Shown here: positions 33,728 through 43,689 of the stretch, piece by piece
Position numbering within the stretch: the stretch's first letter is position 1
How the letters are laid out: every line of letters starts with the position of its first letter
From: JAOARY01 sp045345765
Lineage (GTDB): Bacteria > Bacillota > Clostridia > Peptostreptococcales > Peptostreptococcaceae
Length of the DNA: 64,000 nt
Reading direction: 5' to 3'
NCBI GenBank assembly: GCA_045345765.1
Contig: CP148265.1
Location: forward strand, 3,162,001 to 3,226,000
Translations under genes and position numbers: made by a program
The notes under the pieces: generated by a model
What the model saw: the letters and a program-made list of their open reading frames with translations, nothing else
Told to the model about the DNA's origin: nothing
The model's database searches: none

Positions 33728-36436
33728 CTATTTTAGTCCATCATAATAATCAATTTCCCACGAATCATCTTCAAACAAATACATTTTTTTAGACCCTATA
33801 TATAATTGTTCTTCATCTCTTAATATAGGAATTATATTAAATCCAAATAAATTAACATCCTGCCAAATAAAAAATTTGATTTCTTTATTTCTTATACTAT
33901 CTGTTTCAAATTGATAGATAATATCTTTATATTTTTCTTCTATTTCTTTAGGTGTAATCTCTTTATAATCTTTTAATTTACTCTTATATATAAATTCTCT
34001 AAGCACATTATCATCATTGTCTTTTAGATATAATTTAAGTATTATACTTTCACCCATAAATCTTGATATATTGTTTGTTATATTACCTTGAAGTGCTTTT
34101 ATTATTATTTTTTCTTCATTTGTATGGGTGTAAGCTGTTATCTTATATGGAATCTTTAAAATTTTTGATTCTATACTATAATCTATGAATCCAAGTTTTT
34201 TAAGATATAAGAAATTTAATGCTCCTTTTATTGAATTTAACTTAAGTTCATACAAATCCTTTGTATTTTTAAATTCAATAATTCTTCCTGGTACAAATTC
34301 TTTTAACACTTCTCTAAATACAGTTATATTCGAAGATAATCCAGTTAATTTTATAAGTGAATATTTAGGAATCTCATTATCTATATATAATTGTTCTAAG
34401 AAATCTTTCATCATCTTATAGATATCTGATTGAATTAATTTTTTTATTTCAAATATATTTATATTTAGAGATTTTAATTCGTCTAATTGAATCAATTGAT
34501 TATCCTTTAATCTGTTTATTTTCCATCTATCTATATAGAATTTATTTTTATAGTTGTTTGTTTTATTCTTATATTTTTCATCAAAAGTAAGTATTATTTC
34601 ATATACATTATTATTTTTATAAAATTCTTCTTTGATTTTTTTGGCTAATTCCATAAGATAATAGTAATTTTCTTTTATTTTGTAATAGTTTGTTAGATTG
34701 CTGTGTTTATAATCTCCATACTTTGTTGGTATTATATTTTGAGCTTCTTCATACAAAATATTAAAATTATAATCAATATCTTCATCATCATCTATAAATT
34801 TATATATATCTTTATCTATATTATTTAACAAATCAATTTGGATACTTTCATTTAAACTCTTTTTTATATCAATATTTTTTGGATTTTTATATCTATTTTT
34901 TTCTTTAATATCACTTAGTTTTATTGCATTTGCTAATTGGATTTTTAAATATTTAAAAATTTTATAATCTATACTATCTCCACCAAAATCAATTTTTGAA
35001 TTTAACAAACTTGATTTAATATCAATTTCATAAGAAATTCTTTTATTTTCTATTTTAAAGTCACAGGAATTTAGATTGGATTTTCTACTTCCTATATCAA
35101 TTATTAATGCTTTGTATTTTTGGTTGTCTTTATAGACATCTTTTTTTATCAAATTATGAATACTATTAAATAAAGTCCCTGTTGTTTCATCTATTGCATT
35201 TTGTTCTTCTATATGATATTTAGTATTTATACTGTTTAAATCTTTTTTTAAAATTTGCATATAACGCTCTTTTTCTTTTATAGAAAATACAAAATTTAGA
35301 TTTTTAAAATCTTTTTTGAAATAAGTGCGTCCAACTTCTATTAAATACTCTATGTATTTTTCTATTAATCTAATTCTTTGGATTTCTATTTTATTTCCTT
35401 TATTATCCTTTATTTCTTCATATTTATAAGGATTATTAAACCAACGTTTTAAATTAAAAAACAAATTAATATCTTTCATATTCTCCTTATACTTATCTAT
35501 AGCTTCGTAGGAAAATATATATTCTATTTCTTCTTCATTTTCTTTTTCTAAATTTATATCATTTTCTTGCCTTCTATATTTGTCAACTTTGAATTCTTGT
35601 TTTGAATTTACATTATTTATTTTTTTTATTCCTATTGTTGTCGATATAAGCGGTGTTTGTATTTTATGTTTATCTATATTTCTTGTTATCTTCGCTATTT
35701 TAATAGCTTTATTTGTATCTAGTTCATCTATATCAAAAGTTCCTAGTATTGAATTTTTAGAACCTATATTTATAACTAGTGGAGCTTTTGATATTTCTAA
35801 ATCTTCTATTTTTAGATCTAATAAAGGCAATTTATAAAAATTAAATTCTTCTTTTAAATTTTTAGATATATTGTTGTATATATCATAAATAATTTCAGAT
35901 TCTTTATTATCTAAATACAACAAACTATAATGATGATTATCATAAGTTTTTATTTTCATTGATTTATCTTTAGTTATATAATATTCATCATTTATTCTTT
36001 TTAGGTTCAAAATACTACATAAATTAAAATCATCATCTACAAGCAATATATTTCCTTGTTCTAAGTTCTTATCACTGCTTAGTTTATAATCAAATGAATA
36101 GTCAATTTCTAAATCTTTAAAAATTCTTATCTTTTCTTTGTAATTAAAATTCATATCATTTTGTTTAATTTTTTTTGCTCTTTTTACATATTCATATAAA
36201 TTCAAAAACGAATTTTGATTATATTTTGTGATAAATAGATGTTCATCAATACCTCTATATTGCATTATTTTTTTTATAAGCAAATCTCTATTTAAATCTT
36301 TAATATTCGCTATTGCTATTCTTTCGTTAAATGCTATTTCCTTTAACTGATATGTAGTCATATTCTCTAGTTGATTTTTTTTATAATATTTTTTATTCTT
36401 TACATCATTTGATTTAAAACCGTTAAAATTGACCAT
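33728..36436 (-). CDS. Hsp70/actin-fold ATPase-like protein of the CIS operon
   Basis: The protein has 902 residues. Residues ~26-60 (MTTYQLKEIAFNERIAI then DLLIKKIMQYRG) look like a SAP/Rho-N type helix-extended-helix module. The central part carries an Hsp70-like nucleotide-binding pattern: VINIGSKNSILGTF (~220, like DLGTTNS), LIIDIGSRKSNL (~443, like DLGGGT), FGGDSIDYKIFKYL (~482), and IKLTGLSSNITVFREVLKEF (~720, the adenosine loop), followed by LNSIKGALNFL. The overall length recalls SrfB-type proteins. With the J-protein of the same operon it could form a dedicated chaperone pair. Activity is inferred; the loops are atypical. Confidence 0.6.
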   Translation of the reverse strand: MVNFNGFKSNDVKNKKYYKKNQLENMTTYQLKEIAFNERIAIANIKDLNRDLLIKKIMQYRGIDEHLFITKYNQNSFLNLYEYVKRAKKIKQNDMNFNYKEKIRIFKDLEIDYSFDYKLSSDKNLEQGNILLVDDDFNLCSILNLKRINDEYYITKDKSMKIKTYDNHHYSLLYLDNKESEIIYDIYNNISKNLKEEFNFYKLPLLDLKIEDLEISKAPLVINIGSKNSILGTFDIDELDTNKAIKIAKITRNIDKHKIQTPLISTTIGIKKINNVNSKQEFKVDKYRRQENDINLEKENEEEIEYIFSYEAIDKYKENMKDINLFFNLKRWFNNPYKYEEIKDNKGNKIEIQRIRLIEKYIEYLIEVGRTYFKKDFKNLNFVFSIKEKERYMQILKKDLNSINTKYHIEEQNAIDETTGTLFNSIHNLIKKDVYKDNQKYKALIIDIGSRKSNLNSCDFKIENKRISYEIDIKSSLLNSKIDFGGDSIDYKIFKYLKIQLANAIKLSDIKEKNRYKNPKNIDIKKSLNESIQIDLLNNIDKDIYKFIDDDEDIDYNFNILYEEAQNIIPTKYGDYKHSNLTNYYKIKENYYYLMELAKKIKEEFYKNNNVYEIILTFDEKYKNKTNNYKNKFYIDRWKINRLKDNQLIQLDELKSLNINIFEIKKLIQSDIYKMMKDFLEQLYIDNEIPKYSLIKLTGLSSNITVFREVLKEFVPGRIIEFKNTKDLYELKLNSIKGALNFLYLKKLGFIDYSIESKILKIPYKITAYTHTNEEKIIIKALQGNITNNISRFMGESIILKLYLKDNDDNVLREFIYKSKLKDYKEITPKEIEEKYKDIIYQFETDSIRNKEIKFFIWQDVNLFGFNIIPILRDEEQLYIGSKKMYLFEDDSWEIDYYDGLK

Positions 36437-36492
36437 CTAATTCACCTATTTCATATTATTTATATAATCTATTTATAGTATTTTTAATATTT

Positions 36493-37185
36493 CTAATATA
36501 TAACCATATTCTCTATTTTCATTGTATTATCAATACCATTTATCCCAAAATGATATTCAAAATACAATAAAATCTTGTATTTTATATTCAAAAACATCTC
36601 TATAAGCAAATCTATCTTCTTTTGTGTTATAAAGTTTTGATATTCGCCTAAATATATCAGTATTTCATTTTTATTTTCTTTATTTAAATAAACTATGCTA
36701 CTTTTAAATATTTTTCTTACTATACTTTTAAATAGCTCTATATTATTAGAACTTTTATAAAGCATTAATAAGTGATTTAATAAATTGTCTTGTTCTTCAA
36801 ATGTGAATATATTTATATATTCTTTTAATCCATCAAAATAATTTCCTTCTTTGATATCATTTAATATGAATCTCTTATAGAACTCTCCCTTATAAAGACC
36901 TTGTTTTATATCTATAAGAGCTAGATAATGTATCAATATATCAAATAATATCTCTCTAAAATTTTCATCTTCTTTATTATCTAGTAAAAACATATTTTTA
37001 AATATTTTTTGAAATCTATAATAGGGATTAACTTCAATTTCTTTGTCTTCTTTGATATCTTTTTTATTTAAATCCACAAAAGATACTTCTATATATGGGC
37101 TATACCTTTTTGGATATTTAAACACTATATTATTTTGTATCTCTAAATTTTTGGCTTTAATAAATACATCCCAAATATAATTCAT
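36493..37185 (-). CDS. Unrecognised protein of the CIS operon
   Basis: The 230-residue protein has a beta-rich start (SPYIEVSFVDLNKKDI) and is helical afterwards. Its ATG overlaps the upstream stop as ATGA, so it is translationally coupled to the 426-aa protein and probably acts in the same complex. No signal peptide or membrane helix. No family recognised; a baseplate role is a guess from position. Confidence 0.55.
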   Translation of the reverse strand: MNYIWDVFIKAKNLEIQNNIVFKYPKRYSPYIEVSFVDLNKKDIKEDKEIEVNPYYRFQKIFKNMFLLDNKEDENFREILFDILIHYLALIDIKQGLYKGEFYKRFILNDIKEGNYFDGLKEYINIFTFEEQDNLLNHLLMLYKSSNNIELFKSIVRKIFKSSIVYLNKENKNEILIYLGEYQNFITQKKIDLLIEMFLNIKYKILLYFEYHFGINGIDNTMKIENMVIY

Positions 37186-38462
37186 ATAAGTTCACCTACA
37201 CATTTGTATTCAGGAAAATACATTTGAATTTCAGATACCAAAAAGCTCAATTTATCTCTTTTTAAAAATTCCAACTTCTTATCTTCTTCGTTTATTTTTA
37301 ATTTAATTACCATTACTCTATTTGATTCACATTCTCTTATTTCATCTTCTATAAAATCATTCATATTGTAAGTTTGAATTTCTTTATCATATTTATTTAC
37401 TATGTTTAATTCAACAAATTCCATACCTTTTGATACTTCAAATGAATTTAATAGTCTTTTTAATTCTGCTTTTGTTTTTATATTTGCATTATTATAATTA
37501 TTAAGTCTATTTATAAAACTATTATCTTTTTTATTTGATGTTATTTCATATTCATACCTATCTAATTTACTTTGTTTTTTCTTTATAAGCCTTAATACTT
37601 CCCACTCTTTTGGTTTATCTTCCTCAACTATTATTATCATTCCATTTTTAGTTTGTCTTATATTTTTTATATTATTTTCTATACTATTTAGAAGATATGA
37701 TTCTTTATTTTCTTCATCTATTATTTCTATTTTATGCTCATAATTTACTTTATCTTCACAAGGCATAGGAAAACCTGTCGTGCTTAATTTTTTATTTTCT
37801 ATATTCCAAAGAGGTATTATATCTTTTACTATAAATTCTTTATAATCAAAAAAATCTATTTGATAATCAATTATTTTTTCATCATAATCTATTTTTGAAA
37901 TGTCAAAATCAATCATATATATATCTAATATCTTATTTAAATAAGTAGTATTAAAACTCTTCCATCTGATATTATTTTTTATAAATACTTTGTACAAATT
38001 TTCTATTTTTTCTTTAAAGCTTTTATTTTTTTCTAAGCTAAACTTTGCATCATATGAATTTTTATCAGTTATTAGCTTTCCACTAAAAATAATTTCTTTT
38101 CTTCGTAATTCTTTTAATTTCAGATAATCTAATTTCAAAAAAACTTCATCCAATTTGATTTTATTTTTGTTTAAAGCTTCTTTAATATCAGCATTTAAAT
38201 CTTTATTCATTTTATTATTTATAATTGGGTGCAAGAAATAATTTAGAGGGTCATAATCAATTTTTGATACAACAGTTGTATATATGCTAAAATCATTGTC
38301 TTCATACTCTATTTCATCAAATATTCTTTTGTTTAATGTTTCAAACATTAAATTATCATGTTCATATAGAGGAATTAATATGTCGTTTAATAATTCCTTT
38401 AGGGTTGCTCTATCTTTTAAATTATCCATCTCATTTATTCGTTTTTGAATTTTATCTAACAT
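37182..38462 (-). CDS. CIS component, possible baseplate protein
   Basis: The protein is 426 residues long, with a coiled or helical start (MLDKIQKRINEMDNLKDRAT), DPLNYFLHPIIN at ~70, a central block with IIPLWNIENKKLSTTGFPMP near 215, and a C-terminal LVSEIQMYFPEYKCVGELI. It is the gene after the tandem PP2C genes and begins the machine-specific half of the operon. In the CIS-1 copy only the first ~80 residues are conserved. This suggests a conserved docking start and a variable body. The family is not recognised. Confidence 0.6.
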   Translation of the reverse strand: MLDKIQKRINEMDNLKDRATLKELLNDILIPLYEHDNLMFETLNKRIFDEIEYEDNDFSIYTTVVSKIDYDPLNYFLHPIINNKMNKDLNADIKEALNKNKIKLDEVFLKLDYLKLKELRRKEIIFSGKLITDKNSYDAKFSLEKNKSFKEKIENLYKVFIKNNIRWKSFNTTYLNKILDIYMIDFDISKIDYDEKIIDYQIDFFDYKEFIVKDIIPLWNIENKKLSTTGFPMPCEDKVNYEHKIEIIDEENKESYLLNSIENNIKNIRQTKNGMIIIVEEDKPKEWEVLRLIKKKQSKLDRYEYEITSNKKDNSFINRLNNYNNANIKTKAELKRLLNSFEVSKGMEFVELNIVNKYDKEIQTYNMNDFIEDEIRECESNRVMVIKLKINEEDKKLEFLKRDKLSFLVSEIQMYFPEYKCVGELI

Positions 38463-38463
38463 T

Positions 38464-40092
38464 TTAATATCCCTCCCTTACATTAAAATCATTCTTTATT
38501 AATTTCTCTATAAGTTTCATCTTTTGTTCTACTATATCTTGCATATCTTTCATTCCTAATTCTTCATAAAGCACTTGTGCCATCTTATAATGAATTAAAG
38601 AATCTTCGTATTTTCTTTCGTTATACAATTTATTAGCATCTTGATGGGCTTTTGTTGCACTTTCTTGTAGTTTGATATTGTTCTTTAACTCTTCTTCCAT
38701 CTCTTTTTTTAGTTCTTCTTCTTGCTTTAATTCTTCTTCTTCTTGTTTTTTATCTTTTATTTTCTTTTTTTCATATATTTTATCTAATTTATCTATAGCT
38801 TCTTCTTTTGCTGATATAAAATATATTTCTCTAGCCAAATCTCTGGCTTTTATAAATTCCATTTCACTTTCATAAAGATTATCTAACAAAAATTGATTTT
38901 CACCTCTTTTTATCAAATCCAATACTTCTATATGTTTGTTTATCAAAAACAATCTATTATTCACATAGTCTAATGCAATATTGTCCAAATAATATGAATC
39001 ATCTTTTACTTTTTTGAATTTTTCAAAGGCTTTTTCATATTTTTCTTCTTTGAATTCTTCATCCGCTCTTAAAATTAATTCTAAGAGTTTGACTCTTTTG
39101 TCTATATAATCACGTTCTTCTTCATCTCTTAATTTTTTTGCAAGGTTTAATGCGCTATTAAATTCTTCTTTTCCTCTTACATAATTATCTTCTTCTATGT
39201 ATTTTAGAGCGCTTTGTTTGTAAAAATTCATATCTTCTATATTTTTTAGTTTTTCTTTATGTTTTTTATACGCAAAATAAGCAAATGTACCAATTATAAG
39301 GAGTAATATTATTGTTATTATAAGGATTTTTTTGATTAGTTTTTTTAGCTTTGGATTTGTATAAGTTTTGTCTACAAATATCGTTGCTATTGTGTAATTA
39401 TCAAATTCATCCATATTTTTTACTAATATTAATTCTTCTAAATTATCATTTGCTTCTATTGGATCTTTTACTTCGTCTAATGCGTCTAGTATTTCTCCTT
39501 CTGATAAGTTCTCCCACATTCCTCTTGTGCAAAGCACTATGGTATCACTTTCTTCTAATTTGTATTTTCTTGATATATAAGGCGTTAGCCTACTTTTTTG
39601 TCCTAGATAACAGTATAAATTGTTTCTTTCTTCATGCTTTTGAGCTTTATCTTTTGGGATTTTTTCTTCATCCAAATACATCTGTGATAGAGATTGGTCT
39701 TTACTTTGATATTTTATAAATCCATCTCTTATAAGATATAGTCTTGTATTTCCTATTGTTGCATATCTAAATTTTGAATAATTTGATACTATTACTGTAA
39801 GCGAAGCTTTTAATGGTCTATCTATACTTGCTTTTTTTAGTTCTTCACTTGTTTTTTTTAAGATATTGTTTAGATATCTTTTTGAGAAACTTTGTTTTTC
39901 GCTAAATTCACTTATGACTTTTTTGATTGCTATTTTTGATGATGTTAAATCCTTGTCTTCATCTATCCCATCTGCTATTACATATATTGCGTATTTATCA
40001 AATTCTACAAAAGCAAAGTAATCTTTGTTTTGTAAATAAGTTCCTGACTCAGAAATGAAATTAGTCCTTATTTTTGAATTTTGTTTTCTCAT
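38464..40092 (-). CDS. PP2C-like (probably degenerate) phosphatase with TPR/coiled-coil tail, CIS-2
   Basis: The 542-residue protein is the same as 423-2051 except for about one residue near the end (REGY versus RQGY). The architecture is a PP2C-like domain with ADGID in place of the usual DGMGG, a transmembrane helix at ~255-275 and a TPR/coiled-coil tail. The stop is 1 bp from the next start, so coupling to the 426-aa component is tight here, unlike in CIS-1. Confidence 0.75.
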   Translation of the reverse strand: MRKQNSKIRTNFISESGTYLQNKDYFAFVEFDKYAIYVIADGIDEDKDLTSSKIAIKKVISEFSEKQSFSKRYLNNILKKTSEELKKASIDRPLKASLTVIVSNYSKFRYATIGNTRLYLIRDGFIKYQSKDQSLSQMYLDEEKIPKDKAQKHEERNNLYCYLGQKSRLTPYISRKYKLEESDTIVLCTRGMWENLSEGEILDALDEVKDPIEANDNLEELILVKNMDEFDNYTIATIFVDKTYTNPKLKKLIKKILIITIILLLIIGTFAYFAYKKHKEKLKNIEDMNFYKQSALKYIEEDNYVRGKEEFNSALNLAKKLRDEEERDYIDKRVKLLELILRADEEFKEEKYEKAFEKFKKVKDDSYYLDNIALDYVNNRLFLINKHIEVLDLIKRGENQFLLDNLYESEMEFIKARDLAREIYFISAKEEAIDKLDKIYEKKKIKDKKQEEEELKQEEELKKEMEEELKNNIKLQESATKAHQDANKLYNERKYEDSLIHYKMAQVLYEELGMKDMQDIVEQKMKLIEKLIKNDFNVREGY

Positions 40093-40112
40093 TTACTACA
40101 CCTTTACCTTTG

Positions 40113-40961
40113 CTATTTCTTATATTTCATCAAAATCACACTTCCATTGTCTTCTTTGTAATCTCTTCTTTTTTCAAATTCTTTTTTGATTTTGTAACAA
40201 GCGTTATCAAAATTATTTGATAGTATTTCTTCTATTTTTAGTAGAGGTATTATTTCACTTATCCCACTATTTAATATCACTATTACATCATCTTTTTTTA
40301 ACTTTACGGGTCTATCGTAGTATTCTATATCTTTAAATCCATCTTGTCCCAAATAATTTAATAGTCTTTTGTCTTTTAATGCTTGTAATGCTACTTGTTT
40401 TTGTAATTGTCCTTTGTAGTATTTATCTTTTGCGTAGACATCTATTGTATGTCCTTCGCTTAGTGGAATTATTTCATCATTTCTAAATATTGATATGTTT
40501 ACATTTCCACATACTGCGTAGTACAAATATCCTTCTTTTACTACTGCGCAACTTAAACTTGTTCCTCCCATTTCATCATCTATGTATTTTAGTATTTCTT
40601 TATTTGCTCGGTTAAATGCATTTTTGAAGAAATAATTTATATTGTTTAAGTTTTTATAGGTTCTAAATAAATGATCAAATGTTTGGATTGCTACTTTTGA
40701 TGATTTTTTGCCTACAAAGTTTTTGCCATGTCCATCAGCCATTACTGCCATTATATTGTTATTGAAATGACTTACTAAATTATTAGTTTCCAAAAACTCT
40801 TTATTCCCTACAAAATCAATCATATCTATTTTTAGATTATTTATTATATTATTGTTCTTTAGTTTATAGATTATTGTAATTTTATAGATTAAAAGTATTA
40901 GTATTAAAGTTGTTATTATATATATAAAATACGTCTTAAAAAATTCCATAAAAATATTCAT
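40113..40961 (-). CDS. PP2C-family serine/threonine phosphatase, membrane-anchored, CIS-2
   Basis: The 282-residue protein has an N-terminal transmembrane helix and an intact AVMADGHG metal site. The only clear protein difference from the CIS-1 copy is Arg to Lys in the membrane-proximal helix. It probably dephosphorylates components recognised by the two FHA proteins upstream. With a presumed but unseen kinase it would set the firing state. Confidence 0.85.
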   Translation of the reverse strand: MNIFMEFFKTYFIYIITTLILILLIYKITIIYKLKNNNIINNLKIDMIDFVGNKEFLETNNLVSHFNNNIMAVMADGHGKNFVGKKSSKVAIQTFDHLFRTYKNLNNINYFFKNAFNRANKEILKYIDDEMGGTSLSCAVVKEGYLYYAVCGNVNISIFRNDEIIPLSEGHTIDVYAKDKYYKGQLQKQVALQALKDKRLLNYLGQDGFKDIEYYDRPVKLKKDDVIVILNSGISEIIPLLKIEEILSNNFDNACYKIKKEFEKRRDYKEDNGSVILMKYKK

Positions 40962-40962
40962 T

Positions 40963-41472
40963 TTATTTCCCCTTTAATACATCATTCCATTCAAAATTGT
41001 CTCCACAAAATCCTACAAATAAGAATTTACTATCGCCTAATTCTATTATGTCGTATTGACTTAGCGGTGTTGGTACATATACAGCTTCATTGTTCAAATA
41101 TGCTATTCCACTTGCTTCTCCTGGTAATAATACAAAATTTCTTTTCTTTGAATCATAAACAATTACAGCGTGATTTTTTCTTGAAATTTTGTTGTCTCCA
41201 AGTATTTGTATATCCATATGGTCAGATCTTCCGATAAAATTCTTGCCTTCTCTTATCTTATAATCCTTACCTTGTCTAACTCCTTCAACACATACAATCC
41301 AACCACAAACTGGTCTTATTTCTTCTTTTAATAATTCTTCTTCCAAATCTATCTGTTCTTTTTTTAATAAAATATCTTCTTTTGCCTTAGTTTCTAAATT
41401 ACAATAAGGGCATATACTCCCATATCTTCTTGAACTAAACATATGTCCATTTTCGCATCTTATCAAGCTCAT
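40963..41472 (-). CDS. Zinc-ribbon plus FHA-domain protein, CIS-2
   Basis: The 169-residue protein is identical to that of CIS-1, with a few silent DNA changes. It has a CENGH...CPYC ribbon at the start and an FHA domain with FIGRS and KISRKNHAVI. The gene lies between the membrane FHA gene and the PP2C gene, all with short gaps (18 bp and 1 bp), a compact signalling block. Confidence 0.85.
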   Translation of the reverse strand: MSLIRCENGHMFSSRRYGSICPYCNLETKAKEDILLKKEQIDLEEELLKEEIRPVCGWIVCVEGVRQGKDYKIREGKNFIGRSDHMDIQILGDNKISRKNHAVIVYDSKKRNFVLLPGEASGIAYLNNEAVYVPTPLSQYDIIELGDSKFLFVGFCGDNFEWNDVLKGK

Positions 41473-41490
41473 CTTAACAGCTCCTATTCA

Positions 41491-42027
41491 TTAACTTATT
41501 AATAATCTAGTGTTTCCAATATGTAATATATCTTCTTTATCCAATATACATGGTTTATCTTTTGAGATTTTATAAAGATAATCATCATCCTTTTGTATTC
41601 TAACTCCATTTTTAGAATACAAATCTTCTATATACCATCTTTTATTAGCATAATTTAACACTGCGTGTTCTATATCAATCAAAGAAGAATTTATACATTC
41701 ATCTAAATTTATATCAACTTCTACTTCACCTTTATTCCTTCCAATAACCAAAGATGTTTCATCTAATATATCCCATTGTTTTATTATTTGATTTTCTTCA
41801 TTCAATAAAGATATTTGTCTTATAACATCATCTATTTCAACAACTTGGCTTTTTTTTAATTTTTTAAAAAAATAAATTATTGCTATTAATATAAATAATA
41901 TAATTGCGAATTTTAATATTTCATTTTTCAAATCTATTTTTAAATAAATATATAAACTCAAAATCATAAGAGAAAATATTATTAAATAATTTATAATTTT
42001 AAGTTTTTTATTGTAATCTTGTTCCAT
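41491..42027 (-). CDS. Membrane-anchored FHA-domain protein, CIS-2
   Basis: The protein is 178 residues long: two membrane helices (~12-29 and ~37-53) and a C-terminal FHA domain that differs from CIS-1 by only one residue (NGVRI for NGIRI). The N-terminal ~60 residues are clearly different from those of CIS-1 (MEQDYNKKLKIINYLIIF versus MEYQSNKLKIIDYIIVFL). The membrane part probably contacts copy-specific partners. Confidence 0.8.
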   Translation of the reverse strand: MEQDYNKKLKIINYLIIFSLMILSLYIYLKIDLKNEILKFAIILFILIAIIYFFKKLKKSQVVEIDDVIRQISLLNEENQIIKQWDILDETSLVIGRNKGEVEVDINLDECINSSLIDIEHAVLNYANKRWYIEDLYSKNGVRIQKDDDYLYKISKDKPCILDKEDILHIGNTRLLIS

Positions 42028-42144
42028 AATTTTCTCCTTTTTAGCTCTTATTGTTTTTAATTTTGATATTGTTTAAATTCTATATTGTTTAAGCATTATT
42101 TAAATTCAATTTACTACAAAGTTTATTTTAAACTTAAAAATTTT

Positions 42145-42594
42145 TTAGAATTTTTTTGCCTTAAAAAAATTATCAAACATATCACTTGTATCTATTGGAC
42201 TTTTGCTCTTTTTATTAAAATTTTGATTAACTTTTTTTGATTTTGGGTCAAACCCAAAAAAGCTTTCAAATTCTTTTGAAATATTTTCAAAATCTATATT
42301 AGGTCTATTAGTGCTTTTACTTCTTGCCTTTGCACTGCTTTTAGTTTTATTATCAAAATCTTGATTAGTTTGATTACTTGATTGATTTTTGAATTCTCTA
42401 TCATATTTTGATTTTTTTGTTTCATTTGAAAGTATTTCATAAGCATTTGATATTTCTTTAAATTTTTCTTCACATTCTTTATTATCTGGATTTAAATCAG
42501 GATGATATTTTTTGGCTAATTTTTTATATGATTTTTTTATTTCCTTTAAGTCTGCATCTACTGATACTTGTAATATTTTATATAAATTCTTCAT
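42145..42594 (-). CDS. J-domain (DnaJ-like) co-chaperone, CIS-2
   Basis: The protein is 149 residues long from the ATG at 42594, supported by the upstream AGAGGG and by alignment with the CIS-1 protein; a longer frame to 42624 runs through a hairpin. It has the HPD motif in KKYHPDLNPDN, a variable Gln/Asn/Lys middle, and the conserved tail FENISKEFESFFGF ... SPIDTSDMF. Likely partner of the Hsp70-like protein at 33728-36436. Confidence 0.85.
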   Translation of the reverse strand: MKNLYKILQVSVDADLKEIKKSYKKLAKKYHPDLNPDNKECEEKFKEISNAYEILSNETKKSKYDREFKNQSSNQTNQDFDNKTKSSAKARSKSTNRPNIDFENISKEFESFFGFDPKSKKVNQNFNKKSKSPIDTSDMFDNFFKAKKF

Positions 42595-42614
42595 AATCAA
42601 CCCTCTTTTTTTTA

Positions 42615-42647
42615 GCAGTCCCAAAATATTTTAAATTTTGAGACTGC
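42615..42647. terminator. Intra-operon stem-loop between tube-2 and J-protein genes, CIS-2
   Basis: The arms GCAGTCCCAAAAT and ATTTTGAGACTGC (one mismatch) have a 7-base A/T loop. It is at the same operon position as 4604-4642 but of unrelated sequence. It may lower read-through or protect the upstream sheath/tube mRNA. Confidence 0.55.
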
Positions 42648-42678
42648 CTTATTTTAAGTTATAAAAGTTTAATCACTA

Positions 42679-43104
42679 CTAAACTCCATAACCGCCTTCT
42701 ATAGTTACATTTGAAAGCTTATCTTTCTTTTGTCTTATTATAAGTTCAAAAGTTCCTACACCTTCTTCATCTCCAAAGCTTTCTTTGTAATCTACTACAA
42801 ATGCATTTGGATAATTAATACTTCTTACTATTTGGTCTGCTGATATAACATCTAATGTTACTTTTCTATAACAATCTGCTTTTTCAGCTGGTACTAATGA
42901 CCATAATCCAATTTGTCTTGTACTATCAAATGGTTCACCATCTACAGCAGTTAATATCTTTCCTGTTATAGTCATTGTAGAACCTAAATCTTTAGTTCTT
43001 GCATTTGAATCTATTGGTAAATCAGTTTTTAATTTTACTGTTTGTATACTTTCTTTATTAAGCTCTATAACACCTGGGCCTTCTACTTTTAATCTAAATC
43101 CCAT
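42679..43104 (-). CDS. Tail-tube (Hcp-like) protein 2, CIS-2
   Basis: The 141-residue protein is ~96% identical to 4674-5099 and paralogous to the neighbouring tube-1 gene. Changes are scattered (Asn/Ser, Arg/Lys, Val/Ile), so this gene is outside the perfectly homogenised blocks. Good AGGAGTG ribosome site. Two tube-type genes in tandem suggest two different rings or a tube plus a terminal cap subunit. Confidence 0.65.
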   Translation of the reverse strand: MGFRLKVEGPGVIELNKESIQTVKLKTDLPIDSNARTKDLGSTMTITGKILTAVDGEPFDSTRQIGLWSLVPAEKADCYRKVTLDVISADQIVRSINYPNAFVVDYKESFGDEEGVGTFELIIRQKKDKLSNVTIEGGYGV

Positions 43105-43126
43105 TTATATCACTCCTTTTAATTAA

Positions 43127-43552
43127 TTATTGTGCAAATCCACCTTCTAATTTTATATCTTTTGTTTTGTCTTTCTTTTGTTTCATGTGTAAATAGAAAG
43201 TTCCTATACCTTCTTCATCTCCATAGTCTTCTGTATAATCAACTATAAAAGCATTTGGAAGTTCAATTTGTCTTACAACTTGAGAAGCTGATATAACATC
43301 AACTTTTACCTTTCTATAACAGTCTGCTTTTTCTCCTGGTAGTAATGACCATTGTGCTAATTTCATAGTTTCATCAGCTGGTTCACCATTTACAGCAGTT
43401 AATATTTTACCTGTAAGTACAAGCGTTGTTCCTAAATCTGTTGATCTTGCGTTTGAGTCATCTGGTGTATCTGTCTTAAATTCGACAGTTAATATATTTT
43501 CTATTCCCAAATTTATTGACTCAGGACCTTCTACATTTAATCTAAATCCCAT
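43127..43552 (-). CDS. Tail-tube (Hcp-like) protein 1, CIS-2
   Basis: The protein is 141 residues long from the ATG at 43552 with AGGAGGATTC upstream. A longer frame reaching 43675 has no ribosome site and would add a Lys/Asn-rich extension absent from the CIS-1 homologue. It differs from CIS-1 tube-1 at a handful of positions. It follows the sheath gene directly, as in contractile tail operons. Confidence 0.65.
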   Translation of the reverse strand: MGFRLNVEGPESINLGIENILTVEFKTDTPDDSNARSTDLGTTLVLTGKILTAVNGEPADETMKLAQWSLLPGEKADCYRKVKVDVISASQVVRQIELPNAFIVDYTEDYGDEEGIGTFYLHMKQKKDKTKDIKLEGGFAQ

Positions 43553-43689
43553 TTTGAATCCTCCTTTTTTGTTTTTGTATTTAAATAAAAGATTAGAAAT
43601 AAAATCTTTTATTTTTAACTTTAAAATAAAATTATAAAACTTATTATATATAATATTAATCAAATTATTTTTCATTGTTTTATAATTTT

